From Parapedobacter pyrenivorans_A (GTDB taxonomy: Bacteria; Bacteroidota; Bacteroidia; Sphingobacteriales; Sphingobacteriaceae), in the NCBI RefSeq assembly GCF_041925275.1, contig NZ_JBHEUZ010000002.1, positions 310,001 through 374,000 on the forward strand: a stretch of DNA of 64,000 bases. The letters are read 5' to 3'. The notes beneath the pieces are model-generated. The model saw only the letters and a list, made by a program, of their open reading frames with translations. It was not told where the DNA came from and made no database searches. Of the stretch, positions 1 to 10,200 are shown in pieces (position 1 is the first letter of the stretch; each line of letters starts with the position of its first letter). A program made the position numbers and the translations under genes.

Positions 1-1
1 T

Positions 2-2236
2 GGGGGCATGAACCAATTCTACAGCGAAGCGGATATCCAGAAATTCAGGGATGGGTCCGATCCCGGCCGTTTCCCCAATACCGACTGGCAACAGGAGGTA
101 CTCGCCAACACGGCCCTCCAGAACCAGCATAGCCTATCGGTATCGGGCGGCTCCGATCGCACGCGGTATTTCGTGTCGGCAGGTACGTTGATGCAGGACG
201 GCCTGTTCAAAGAAGGCGTTACCAAATACAACCAATATAACTTCCGCTCCAACATCGATATGGACGTGACCGACCGCTTCAAGGCGGGCCTATCGCTGGC
301 CGGAAGGGAAGAAAAACGGCGCTTCCCCACCGTAGGGGCGGGCGACATCTTCCGGAGCATCTACCGCGCGTATCCCACCATACCGGCCCGCTATGCCAAC
401 GGCTTGCCCAGTACGGGCATCGAAAACAATAACCCGGTGATGATGGTAACCGATGCGGGCGGCATGAACAACAACCCGAAACTGGTATTCAACGGCATCC
501 TGCGGGCTTCCTATGACCTGCCCTTTCTCGAAGGGCTGATGTTAGACGGTTTCCTGGCCGTAGACAGGTCGCAGGAATCCGGCAAGAATTTCATTACCCC
601 ATACCTCGTGTATAGCCACGATGCTACGGCAGGAACGTACGAGCCCCGCACGGTAGGGGAGGCGCGCGCGCAGCTCCAGCATTTCCAGCAGAACACGGCA
701 CTCACCACCGCCCATATCAAGCTCAACTACGAGCAATCGTTTGGCAACCATAACGTCAAGGCGTTCGCCGCATACGAACAAAGTGAGCGGACGCTATCGC
801 GCATCGAAGCCGGCAGGCGCAATTTCCCATCACCGCTCACGCCCGAACTCTCGCAAGGGGGTACCGCCCTCGAAGACCGTACCAACGCAGGGCTTAGCTG
901 GCGCGAAAGCCGCGTGAGCTTCATCAGCCGGGCCAACTACGATTACAAACAGCGGTACCTGCTCGAAGTGCAGTTGCGCGTGGATGGCTCGTCCATCTTC
1001 CCCGACAATAGCCGCTTCGGCTATTTTCCCGGCGTATCTGCCGGCTGGCGCCTTTCGGATGAGGAGTGGTTCAATGCCGGATTTATCAACGACCTGAAGA
1101 TCAGGGCGTCGTATGGCGAGCTCGGTGGCGATAACGTGGGTGCCAACCAGTTCATCAACAACTACCTCTTCAACAACACGTATACCATCGGCAACAGCAT
1201 CTATGCGGGCATAGACCTCGCCAAGCTGGCCAACCCCAGCATCACATGGGAAGTGTCGAAGAAGACCGATGTGGGCTTTAACGCACGGCTGTTCGACAGG
1301 TTCGACCTGGAGTTCATCTATTTCAACGAAAACCGGTCGGGCATCCTGTTGCCGCGCAATGCGTCTATTCCCGGTGTAACGGGTATCGTAAACCCGCACG
1401 GTAGCGACCCGTTGGTGCCGTCAGAAAACATCGGCAAGGTAGACAACCACGGCGTAGAGGCTACCCTAGGCTACCAGCACCGTGGGACCATTGATTTTGG
1501 CGTTGCCGGCAACATGACGTTGGTGAAGAGCAATGTGGTGTTCCGCGATGAGGCCCCCGGTATTCCGGCGCATCAACGTGAAACGGGCAACCCCCTCAAT
1601 ACCTACCTGCTTTACCGCACCATCGGCATCTTCCGCACAGCGGAAGACCTCGATAGCTATCCGCATGTGCCGGGAGCAGGGCTGGGCGACTTGATTTTCG
1701 AAGACTACGACCAGAACGGCGAAATAACCGCCGATGACATGGTGCGTACCGACCTGGGCAACATCCCCCAGCTTACCTTCGGGCTTACCCTCAATGCCAG
1801 CTACCGCAATTTCGACATCTCGGCCGTACTGTCTGGCCAGGGTAAATCTCGCCAGTATATCCTCTCCGAGGCGGGCACGATAGGGAATTACTTCAACACG
1901 TGGGCCGAAAACCGGTGGAGCCCCAACAACCCCGACGGCTCGTACCCGAAGGTCAACGAGCGGGCCTCATCGGCCATCAGTGGTGGACTGTACCGCAATG
2001 ACTTCTGGCTGTTCAATACGGCATTTGTACGGTTGAAAAACATCGAGCTGGGCTATACGCTGCCCGAAAGCCTCGTACAGCGTGTAGGCCTTGGCCGCGT
2101 CCGCGTCTATGGCAGCGGTTTTAACGTGTTTACGGTAACCGGGCTGAAAGACTTCGATCCCGAGGGATCGAGCGAAAGTGGGCAGTTCTACCCCCAGCAG
2201 CGGATTTTTAACCTGGGAATCAACGTGAGCTTTTAA
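2..2236 (+). CDS. SusC-family TonB-dependent outer-membrane transporter, 5'-truncated by window edge
   Basis: This is the C-terminal part (about 740 residues) of a SusC-type TonB-dependent transporter, the outer-membrane barrel that imports oligosaccharides handed over by SusD. The reading frame is open to the left edge, so the signal peptide, carboxypeptidase-like domain, TonB box and plug lie outside the window. Barrel hallmarks are visible: TRYFVSAG, YNFRSNIDMDVTDRFKAGLSLAG, the RVDGSSIFPDNSRFGYFP strand motif, and a C-terminal FYPQQRIFNLGINVSF ending in phenylalanine, as expected for insertion by the BAM complex. A SusD gene follows after 37 bp, so the two form a pair. Family assignment is secure; the substrate cannot be told from sequence, although the downstream GH2 enzyme suggests beta-galactosides. 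Confidence 0.95.
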   Translation, partial: GGMNQFYSEADIQKFRDGSDPGRFPNTDWQQEVLANTALQNQHSLSVSGGSDRTRYFVSAGTLMQDGLFKEGVTKYNQYNFRSNIDMDVTDRFKAGLSLAGREEKRRFPTVGAGDIFRSIYRAYPTIPARYANGLPSTGIENNNPVMMVTDAGGMNNNPKLVFNGILRASYDLPFLEGLMLDGFLAVDRSQESGKNFITPYLVYSHDATAGTYEPRTVGEARAQLQHFQQNTALTTAHIKLNYEQSFGNHNVKAFAAYEQSERTLSRIEAGRRNFPSPLTPELSQGGTALEDRTNAGLSWRESRVSFISRANYDYKQRYLLEVQLRVDGSSIFPDNSRFGYFPGVSAGWRLSDEEWFNAGFINDLKIRASYGELGGDNVGANQFINNYLFNNTYTIGNSIYAGIDLAKLANPSITWEVSKKTDVGFNARLFDRFDLEFIYFNENRSGILLPRNASIPGVTGIVNPHGSDPLVPSENIGKVDNHGVEATLGYQHRGTIDFGVAGNMTLVKSNVVFRDEAPGIPAHQRETGNPLNTYLLYRTIGIFRTAEDLDSYPHVPGAGLGDLIFEDYDQNGEITADDMVRTDLGNIPQLTFGLTLNASYRNFDISAVLSGQGKSRQYILSEAGTIGNYFNTWAENRWSPNNPDGSYPKVNERASSAISGGLYRNDFWLFNTAFVRLKNIELGYTLPESLVQRVGLGRVRVYGSGFNVFTVTGLKDFDPEGSSESGQFYPQQRIFNLGINVSF

Positions 2237-2273
2237 CAGGGCTCCTTTTGACAGCTATTAAATTACCCTAGCA

Positions 2274-3974
2274 ATGAACGCATTGAAAAGAGTATATCTG
2301 ATGATGGGCATCACGGGCATCGCCGCCCTTGCTGCCTGCAATAATGACTTTCTGGACGTGGTACCCACGGACAGGGTATCGGACGCTGCGATCTTGTCCG
2401 ATTCCGTATTGTTTGAATCTTTCGTAGTAAACCGGTACATGGGTGTGCGGCTTACCGATAAGGAAGCAGAAGGTACGCCGCCGGGATTCGGCCGCGGGTT
2501 CGAATATGCCATGTGGTCGTCGCTCACCGACGAATCGGTCTATAACAACGACGACAACACGTGGCTCATCCAACGGGGGCAGCTCTCGCCAGAAAATACG
2601 GGCATCGCCGGAACCCTCTGGAAACGGAGTTACCGCAGCATTCGCGAATGCAACTACGCACTGGCCAATATTGGTGAGGTACCCATGAGCGAGGCGCGCA
2701 AGAATTGGCTTATCGCCGAGCTGAAATTTATCCGCGCCTTCCGTTACCACGACCTCATCCGCAACTACGGCGGTGTACCGCTGCTGGGCGATAAGGTGTA
2801 CCAACTGAATGACGACATGACCGACCCGGCACTCTTCGAGCGCCAGGACCTGCAAGCCTGCATTTCCTATGCGATGGCCCAGTTGGATGAAGCCGCCGCC
2901 GGGCTACCCGCATCGAATGGTTCGTCGTGGCAGTTGGGGCGCGCTACCGCGGGCGCCGCAATGGCGCTGAAATCGCGCCTGGCGCTATACGCCGCCAGTC
3001 CGCTGTACGATGCAGGTAGTTGGGAAGACGCGGTGAATGCCGCCGTGGCCGTTATCGGCCTCAACAAATACAGCATCTCCCAAAACGGGTACCGCGAGCT
3101 CTTCCGTACGGCGTCTACTGACAACGAGATCATCTTTGCAAGGTACTACTCCGTTGGTGCGCGCCACGTACCCATGGAAATTGCCAACGGATCCAACGGC
3201 CACGGCGGGTGGGGCGGCAATGTACCGCTGCAAAACCTGGTTGATTCGTACCGGATGGCCAACGGCAAAGCCATTGACGAGGAGGGCTCCGGTTACGACC
3301 CGCAACACCCGTATGAAAACCGCGATCCGCGTTTCTATGCCACCATCCTCTACAACGGGGCGCAATACCGCGGCAGGGCCATCGAAACGTTTGTGCCCGG
3401 TGGCCGCGATAGCCGCGAGGGGGCCGACAACTGGAACACCAGCCGCACCGGCTATTACCTCCACAAGTTCATTGACGAGGAAATGCCCATCAACAACCCA
3501 TGGAACATCGCCGGCCTGCAACCGTGGATTTATTTCCGGTATGCCGAAATCCTGCTCAATTTTGCAGAATCGGCAAACGAGGCCGTTGGGCCTGATGCCG
3601 TGCCGGCGGGCGCACCCTTCAGTGCGCGTGAAGCGCTCAACCAAATCCGCGCCCGCGCGGGTGTGGAAATGCCTGCCATACCGCAGGGGTTAAGTACCGA
3701 TGCGTTCCGTGAGCTGGTGCGTTACGAACGCCGCATCGAACTGGCATTCGAAGAACACCGTTTCTATGACGTGCGGCGGTGGCTTATCGCCGAAGACACG
3801 GAAAACGTACCCGCCTACGGCATTGAAATCACCCGTAGCGGAAATGCCTTCAACTACGAGCGTAAAGTGGCGCTAGACGGCCGGCAGTTCCTGCCAAGGC
3901 ACTATTGGCTGCCCATCCCGCGGGAGGAAATCCTCGCCTCGAACGACCAACTGCAACAGAACCCCGATTATTGA
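2274..3974 (+). CDS. SusD/RagB-family surface glycan-binding lipoprotein
   Basis: A 566-residue SusD homologue, the lipoprotein lid of the SusC importer. The N-terminus MNALKRVYLMMGITGIAALAAC is a lipoprotein signal with the lipobox LAAC, and the mature protein begins CNNDFLDVVPTDRVSD, typical of SusD. Tetratricopeptide-like helices carry RAFRYHDLIRNYGGVPLL and ALNQIRARAGVEMP, and the C-terminal RIELAFEEHRFYDVRRW signature is intact. It follows the partial SusC by 37 bp, presumably in one transcript. Length and motifs are normal for the family. After it comes a palindromic element and then the GH2 gene, so the locus may continue across that element. Confidence 0.96.
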   Translation: MNALKRVYLMMGITGIAALAACNNDFLDVVPTDRVSDAAILSDSVLFESFVVNRYMGVRLTDKEAEGTPPGFGRGFEYAMWSSLTDESVYNNDDNTWLIQRGQLSPENTGIAGTLWKRSYRSIRECNYALANIGEVPMSEARKNWLIAELKFIRAFRYHDLIRNYGGVPLLGDKVYQLNDDMTDPALFERQDLQACISYAMAQLDEAAAGLPASNGSSWQLGRATAGAAMALKSRLALYAASPLYDAGSWEDAVNAAVAVIGLNKYSISQNGYRELFRTASTDNEIIFARYYSVGARHVPMEIANGSNGHGGWGGNVPLQNLVDSYRMANGKAIDEEGSGYDPQHPYENRDPRFYATILYNGAQYRGRAIETFVPGGRDSREGADNWNTSRTGYYLHKFIDEEMPINNPWNIAGLQPWIYFRYAEILLNFAESANEAVGPDAVPAGAPFSAREALNQIRARAGVEMPAIPQGLSTDAFRELVRYERRIELAFEEHRFYDVRRWLIAEDTENVPAYGIEITRSGNAFNYERKVALDGRQFLPRHYWLPIPREEILASNDQLQQNPDY

Positions 3975-3987
3975 TGTTAAATTTGTA

Positions 3988-4162
3988 TTGAACCCAGATT
4001 ATTCATTAGCTTTCGTGATGAGGGCTGTAACTACAATAAAGTCAGGATGTTTGGAGGCTGAGGCATAGCAGCGCTATGTGAGGCCGAAAACATCAGCGAA
4101 GCAACTGAATTTGAAGTAGTTTCAGCACGTAATAGAAGTGCTAATGAATATTCTGGGTTGAA
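3988..4162. repeat. 175-bp palindromic, MITE-like intergenic element
   Basis: Terminal inverted repeats of about 23 bp (3988-4010 and 4140-4162, two mismatches; core ATTCATTAGC / GCTAATGAAT) enclose several smaller hairpins: GATGTTT (4046-4052) with AAACATC (4088-4094), CATAGC (4064-4069) with GCTATG (4073-4078) around an AGC loop, CTGAA (4105-4109) with TTCAG (4121-4125), and GCAC (4125-4128) with GTGC (4138-4141). No protein is encoded. The long terminal inverted repeats plus internal structure suggest a non-autonomous mobile element or REP-like sequence; it could also act in the transcript as a structured spacer between SusD and GH2. I see no second copy in the window and no clear target-site duplication. 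Confidence 0.7.
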
Positions 4163-4187
4163 CCATAGCAAAAGCGAGGAAGTAACC

Positions 4188-6626
4188 ATGAGATTGACGA
4201 TCTGTTTTTTTGTGGCCTGTATCACGATGGGGCTTGGGCCTGCCCATGTATATGGACAACCCGGATTCGGCCACGCCGAGAAAATAAACGACGGTTGGGC
4301 ATTCAAACTCGGTGACGTGCCTGAAGGCGAACAACCCGGCGAACCCGACCGTTCATGGGAACGATTGGACCTGCCGCACGACTGGTCGGTAGGGCAGCCG
4401 CTCAGCCCTACGCTGGCCAGCGCCACCGGCTACCTGCCGGGCGGCATCGGTTGGTACCGTAAAACCCTCAGCGTGCCCAGCGACTACCGCGGGCAGCAGC
4501 TGTACATTTACTTTGAGGGCGTATACAACCACAGTGAGGTGTTCATCAACGGACAGTCGCTTGGCAAACGCCCCAACGGTTACATCTCGTTTATGTACGA
4601 CCTAACCCCACACATCCGGTATGGCCAGGAAAACGTACTGACCGTACGGGTAGACCACAGCCAAGACGCCGATTCGCGCTGGTACACGGGCTCCGGTATT
4701 TACCGCGATGTATGGTTGGTACGGGCAGCGCCCGTGCATCTCGAACTGTGGGGTGTATATGCGTATCCTACCGTAGACCGGAATAAAGGCACGTTGCACG
4801 TACAAGTGGCCGTGGCTAACCAATCCGCTTCGCCAGCAGACGTATCGATCGTCTCCGAACTGAAAGACCCGGCGGGCGCCACGGTAGCCAAAAAGACCAC
4901 CAAAGCATCTATTGTAGCCGCTGGTCGTCAGGAAGTCCAATTGACGCTGGAGGTGAAAAACCCGGCGCTGTGGCAGTTGGATGATCCGAATCAATATACG
5001 TTAGAAACGGTCGTGCTGCGCGACGGTGGGCCCATCGATCAGTCGGCGGTTAAAACCGGATTCCGCACGTTTACCTTCGATCCCGACAAGGGCTTTGCCC
5101 TCAATGGCGAATGGATGAAGGTAAAAGGCGTATGCCTGCACCACGATGCGGGCGTGTTGGGGGCGGCGGTGTATCCCGAGGTTTGGCGCCGTCGGCTGCT
5201 GACGCTGAAGGAAGTCGGTGTGAATGCCATCCGGACCAGCCACAACCCCCAAGCGCCGGGGCTTTACGAGCTGTGCGACGAATTGGGCCTGTTGGTGATG
5301 AACGAGGCATTCGACGAATGGGAATTTCCCAAGCGGAAGTGGTTGGAGGGGTGGAACGTAGGTACACCCGGATTCCAGGGGGCTTACAGCTTTTTCGAAG
5401 AATGGGGTGAGCAGGACTTGGCCGATATGGTGAAACGCGACCGCAACCACCTCTCCATCTTTGCGTGGAGCATCGGCAACGAGGTGGACTACCCCAACGA
5501 CCCGTATTCGCACCCGGTATTGGACGGCGATGAAAAAGACGGTGGCTTTACGCAGGCCACATTCGGTGGGTTCAAACCCGATGCGCCGGATGCCATGCGC
5601 CTCGGCGATATCGCGGAGCGCCTGGCCGCGGTGGTGAAAAAATACGACACCAGCCGCCCCGTTACCGCGGGGTTGGCCGGCGTGGCGATGTCGAACGAAA
5701 CGGCCTACCCCGCCGCGCTCGATATTGCCGGTTATAATTATACCGAGAGCCGTTACCACGAAGACCACGAGCGATATCCCGACCGCGTAATCTACGGCAG
5801 CGAAAACCGCCATGATCTGGCCGCTTGGAAAGCGGTGCGCGATAACGAGCACATCTTCGGCCAGTTCCTTTGGACGGGCATCGACTACCTCGGCGAATCG
5901 GGCCGCTGGCCATCACGCGGGTTCTATTCCGGATTGCTTGACTTCGGCGGCTTCATCAAGCCACGTGGCTACTATCGCCAGTCGCTATGGGCCGATAAGC
6001 CGATGGTTTACATCGGGACCTACCCGATACGCAACCCATGGCAGCGACGCGTGTCGGTGGATGCGTGGCCCGTTTGGAATTATGCCGACGGCGATACCAT
6101 CCGTGTGGTCAGCTATACCAATTGCGCCGATGTAAACCTGTTGCTCAACGGCGAGCCTATTGCTGCCGAGAAGCGGCTGGATGATGAAACCGGTGTCTAT
6201 TATTGGGATGTCCCTTACCGGGCCGGTGCGTTGGAAGCCGTGGGTATCCACGATGGCAAAGAAGTGGTGCGAAACGCCATCCAAACGTCGCAACGCCCCC
6301 ATAGGTTGGTTGCTTCGGTAGACCGGGCGCAACTCGGGCGCAACCATGAGGTTGCGCACCTAACCATCGAAATCGTTGATGAAGACGGCCTGCCCGTCAC
6401 GCTTGCTGACGACAATATATCGGTACAGATCGATGGCCCGGCTAAATTACTGGGGCTCGAAGGCAGCAACAATACGGATATGAGTGACTATACAGATGAT
6501 ACGCACCGCGCATACCGCGGCAGGCTATTGGCCTACATCCTGTCAACCGGCGAATCAGGTACCGTAACGGTGCGGTGCACCAGTCCCTGGCTGGAACCGG
6601 TTACGGTGTCGTTGCAAGTAGAATGA
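4188..6626 (+). CDS. GH2 family beta-galactosidase-like glycoside hydrolase
   Basis: An 812-residue secreted or periplasmic exo-glycosidase of family GH2, which usually removes beta-galactose, beta-mannose or beta-glucuronic acid from oligosaccharides. Domains in order are the sugar-binding jelly roll (LPHDWSVGQPL, GGIGWYRKTL), immunoglobulin-like sandwich, TIM barrel (about 290-590) and C-terminal beta domains. The acid/base is E432 in WSIGNEV and the nucleophile E539 in YGSEN. DHSQDADSRWYTGSGIYRDV and RTSHNPQAP also fit beta-galactosidases. I chose the ATG at 4188 because GAGGAAG precedes it and MRLTICFFVACITMG begins a signal peptide; an in-frame TTG at 4158 lies inside the palindromic repeat. 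It probably belongs to the SusCD locus upstream. Confidence 0.93.
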   Translation: MRLTICFFVACITMGLGPAHVYGQPGFGHAEKINDGWAFKLGDVPEGEQPGEPDRSWERLDLPHDWSVGQPLSPTLASATGYLPGGIGWYRKTLSVPSDYRGQQLYIYFEGVYNHSEVFINGQSLGKRPNGYISFMYDLTPHIRYGQENVLTVRVDHSQDADSRWYTGSGIYRDVWLVRAAPVHLELWGVYAYPTVDRNKGTLHVQVAVANQSASPADVSIVSELKDPAGATVAKKTTKASIVAAGRQEVQLTLEVKNPALWQLDDPNQYTLETVVLRDGGPIDQSAVKTGFRTFTFDPDKGFALNGEWMKVKGVCLHHDAGVLGAAVYPEVWRRRLLTLKEVGVNAIRTSHNPQAPGLYELCDELGLLVMNEAFDEWEFPKRKWLEGWNVGTPGFQGAYSFFEEWGEQDLADMVKRDRNHLSIFAWSIGNEVDYPNDPYSHPVLDGDEKDGGFTQATFGGFKPDAPDAMRLGDIAERLAAVVKKYDTSRPVTAGLAGVAMSNETAYPAALDIAGYNYTESRYHEDHERYPDRVIYGSENRHDLAAWKAVRDNEHIFGQFLWTGIDYLGESGRWPSRGFYSGLLDFGGFIKPRGYYRQSLWADKPMVYIGTYPIRNPWQRRVSVDAWPVWNYADGDTIRVVSYTNCADVNLLLNGEPIAAEKRLDDETGVYYWDVPYRAGALEAVGIHDGKEVVRNAIQTSQRPHRLVASVDRAQLGRNHEVAHLTIEIVDEDGLPVTLADDNISVQIDGPAKLLGLEGSNNTDMSDYTDDTHRAYRGRLLAYILSTGESGTVTVRCTSPWLEPVTVSLQVE

Positions 6627-6635
6627 ATTGGAGTG

Positions 6636-6681
6636 CGTTGAAAAAGCGGTAGCGATCAACGGCATTATCGCTTTTTCAACG
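6636..6681. terminator. Bidirectional rho-independent terminator
   Basis: A perfect 13-bp inverted repeat, CGTTGAAAAAGCG (6636-6648) and CGCTTTTTCAACG (6669-6681), separated by 20 nt, starts 10 bp after the GH2 stop codon. An alternative stem AGCGAT (6651-6656) / ATCGCT (6667-6672) is followed directly by a T run. The A/T tracts on both arms would let it stop transcription from either side. The right arm includes the stop codon of a minus-strand gene remnant, consistent with it once serving converging genes. Confidence 0.75.
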
Positions 6682-6856
6682 TATGTTTTTTGCCGAAAAC
6701 TTTTCCGTATAATCGGCTTTCCTTTGCCTGAACTTTCTAACATCAGCATCCGTTACCCCGTAAGATTTCATGAAGCCAGCGGTCTTCGTATCGGTTACAT
6801 CACTGTCTAACAAATTGTCAATATAATCCAAGGAAAGATTTGGAGTGGCTACATCG
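6676..6856 (-). pseudogene. Minus-strand C-terminal gene remnant (unknown protein)
   Basis: On the minus strand a frame runs from just after a stop codon near 6857 to a TGA at 6676-6678, encoding about 58 residues that look like real protein: LSLDYIDNLLDSDVTDTKTA, then KSYGVTDADVRKFRQRKADY and a basic end KNIR. It has no convincing start; the first internal ATG gives only 31 residues. The terminator at 6636-6681 sits exactly at its 3' end. I read it as the surviving tail of a deleted gene. I do not recognise the family; a short genuine protein is less likely. Confidence 0.35.
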
Positions 6857-7246
6857 GTTAGTTACGTTATCCAATATCAATCGCATAATTTACTCCATCT
6901 TTTTAACAAAAATAGACCTTAACAGGCTTAGTTCCAAATTCCCGTCCCCCCTCACATCTGCGCTGCTTGAGCAATGGCACGAAGGCATGTCCAAATGGGT
7001 ATGGACCTTCGCCGGGAACGCGCGCCTTCAGTTCCCGATAACGGGTAGTCGTTCATATAGGACCGACTATCGCGTTTCTTTGCTAAATCGAAAACCGGTG
7101 TTACAAAATTAAAAGCCGGGGGTCCGATAAAAAGCGGCAATATATCATAATTATTTATATATGAGTTTGTTATGTCGTTTTTCGTCACCGTTCATATTTT
7201 AAAGAGATTGATACGATAACAAAATGCCGTGGGTTTTTAGACCGCG
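6857..7246. other. Non-coding stretch upstream of the fructan locus
   Basis: About 400 bp without a convincing gene. It contains small inverted repeats, GGGAAC (7014-7019) with GTTCCC (7031-7036) and TAGTCG (7046-7051) with CGACTA (7064-7069), and becomes AT-rich after about 7130. Short frames on both strands have no recognisable content. Its right end holds the promoter of the fructan operon; the structured part may be degraded coding DNA. Confidence 0.5.
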
Positions 7247-7254
7247 TATATTTG
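7247..7254 (+). promoter_or_regulatory. Probable -7 promoter element of the fructan operon
   Basis: TATATTTG matches the Bacteroidota -7 consensus TAnnTTTG exactly and lies 23 bp before the ATG at 7278. No good TTTG is seen at the -33 position, which fits a promoter needing an activator such as the hybrid sensor at the end of this locus. Its position argues against the upstream ATG at 7224 as the start of SusC. Confidence 0.5.
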
Positions 7255-7277
7255 TTTCAGTTTTAAACCCAAATGAT

Positions 7278-10200
7278 ATGATAAGGAAAGCATTTTTGGC
7301 TATGCCACCTATTAAATTAAGCGTCGCCGTAGCTCGGAGTAACGCCCTACGCAGCGACTCACCATGTTCAAGAAGGAGCCTCTTGAAGCTGATTGTTTGG
7401 TTCATACCCCTGTTGGTTGCGGCGTTCAACTGTTATGCGCAGGAGGTCGTGATTAAGGGAACGGTCGCCAATAAAAAGGAAAATGTACCTCTTGAAGGGG
7501 TGTCCGTTCGGTCGAAAACGAATACCGTCATAACGAACGCTGACGGTACCTTCGTCGTCCCCACTTTTATCGGCGACGAATTGACCTTTACCTACGTGGG
7601 CATGGAAATCGAGACGTATACGGTGGAAAAAGACGTTTCAACTATCCACATTCAAATGACCGAGTCGGAAGATATGCTCCAAGATGTCGTGGTCACGGGG
7701 TACCAAACCGAAAGGAAAGCGGACCTCACTGGTGCTGTTTCGGTTGTGAAAATGTCAGACATCGAAAACAGTCCGCTCGGCAATCCGCTAAAATCGTTAC
7801 AAGGCAGGATACCCGGTGTGTTCGTGACCACGGATGGCTCGCCGATGGGTGGCGCCACGGTGCGTATACGTGGAACGGGCACATTGGGAAACAATGACCC
7901 ATTGTATGTGATAGACGGTATACCTACGCGGAAATCGCTCGCCTTTCTCAACCAAGACGATATCCTGTCTATGCAGGTACTGAAAGATGCATCATCGGCA
8001 ACGATTTATGGATCTAGGGCAGCCAATGGCGTCATCATTATCACGACAAAGAAAGCGAAGGCGGGCTATTCAAAAATTGACGTCAGCACTTCGGTAAGCT
8101 TACAGGCGTATCAAACAAAGCCCAAGGTGCTTAATACGATTCAACGTGGAGAACGGTACTGGCAGGCCGCTGTCAACGACCGTTTCGACCCCAACAATAA
8201 CCAGATATACCAGTACGACTGGAATAACGATTTCGATAACCCGGTATTGAACGAGGTCATACTGCCCGAGTTTATCGATCCCGACAAGACGATGCGGCCA
8301 GCCAATACCAATTGGTTCGACGAGATATCACAACCGTCGATCATACAATCGCATAACGTTTCCATGTCCAACGGCGGCGAAAAAGGCAGCTCGCTGTTTT
8401 CACTGAGCTATTACGATAACAAAGGCATCATCAAAGCCTCCTTCCAAAACCGGATGACAGCGAGATTCAATTCGGAATACCAGTTCTTCAAGGGTCGGCT
8501 GACGGTGGGTGAGAATTTTTCTGCGAGCTATACGAAACGTTCTACATCGCCCGGTGATGTCATGTTTTTTGCAACGGTACAGCAGCCCATCGTGCCCGTA
8601 CGTACGGTTGACAACGGCTGGGGTGGCCCTGCGCCGGGGATGACTGACCGCCACAACCCGGTTCGGTTGATCGAGGATAACAAGCAAAACAAGGACCACA
8701 TTTTTACGCCGTTTGGCAACGCGTATGTAACCTTTGAAATCATACCCGGCCTTCAATTTAGGTCTAGTTTTGGCATTGATGCAACAACCCAGTACTCCCG
8801 GAGGCTGAGGAAATCATACCGCTCGGGCTTCCTTTCCGATCCCGCAAACCAAGTCAGCATGTTGCAAGACAATGGATACACACTGACATTCCAAAACACG
8901 TTGAATTACACCAAAACATTCGACAAACACGCACTCAATGTGCTGCTTGGTGAGGAAGAAGTAAATAATGGTTTTCAGGATTTCAATGGCAGTAGGGAGG
9001 GGCTTGCGCTCGAAACGATCGACTACGCCTACCTCGATGCCGGATCGTCCAATGTGAATAATGGTGGTAGCGGTGGCGGCTACTCGTTGGTCTCTTTTTT
9101 CGGGAAGGCGCAGTATGTTTATGACAATAAATACCTAGCGTCGTTCACGTTGCGAAGAGACGGATCCTCCCGCTTCGGAAAGAATAACCGTTATGGAACG
9201 TTCCCTGCGTTTTCCGTCGGTTGGCGCATCAGTGAAGAAAAGGTGGTTCGCGAAAATCTTCCTTTTCTCTCCGATCTCAAACTGCGGTATGGTTGGGGGC
9301 AGGCAGGCAACCAGGAAATCAGCAACACCGCGGTGTATGGCATCTATAGGGCCATCTATGCCGGCGATCGTTTTTCGAACGATGGCGGGAGCGCGTATGA
9401 TATCGCCGGCAATGACTCGGGGCAATTGCCTTCGGGCTTCGTAGCGCAACAGGCGGCAAACGAAAATTTGAAGTGGGAATCATCCACGCAGTCCAATGTC
9501 GGCATCGACTTCGGGTTTTTCAATAATACCCTCACGGGATCGGCAGACTACTTCGTGAAAAAAGCAACCGATATCCTGGTGTTACCCCCGCCCATCGCCG
9601 TATTGGGAGAGGGGGGCTCTTTTTATCAAAACGGTGCTTCCATGGATAATAAGGGCTTTGAATTGTTGTTGACCTACCAAGGCAGCGCTGGCAAGGATTT
9701 TTCGTATACGGTTAGTGGAAATGTAGCCACCTATCGAAACGAGGTCGTATACCTGCCATCTTCCGTGTTGACTGCCTATGCCGGCAATGGCACCGATAAG
9801 ACCATCTTGGGTCGCTCCATAGGTTCATACTTCGGCTACGTAGCCGATGGTATTTTTAAAAGTCCGCAAGAAGTGGATAGTCATGCGGAGCAGATTGGAA
9901 AGGGCGTAGGCCGGATCCGTTTCAAAGACCTAAACAATGACGGGGTCATCAGCGACCTCGACCGCGATTACATCGGCGTTTCAGATCCATCATTTACCTA
10001 TGGCGTCAACTTTTCAATGACGTGGAAAGCATTTGATCTCGCTTGTTTCGTACAGGCCGTAAGCGGTGGGAAAGTAAATCACCAATACAAGATTTACAGC
10101 GATTTCTCTTCGCTGTGGGTAGGCACCAACTGGGGCGCGCGTACCTTAGACGCATGGTCGCCCAGCAATAGTGCGTCTGATATACCTGCGGTGACCTTGT

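Noticed and set aside
5001..5852. Minus-strand open frame (283 codons) opposite GH2
   Set aside because: It overlaps the catalytic barrel of GH2 completely and shows no family features.
7224..7277. Upstream ATG as the start of the fructan SusC
   Set aside because: It lies before the predicted -7 element at 7247-7254, and the extra residues would put more polar sequence before the signal peptide.
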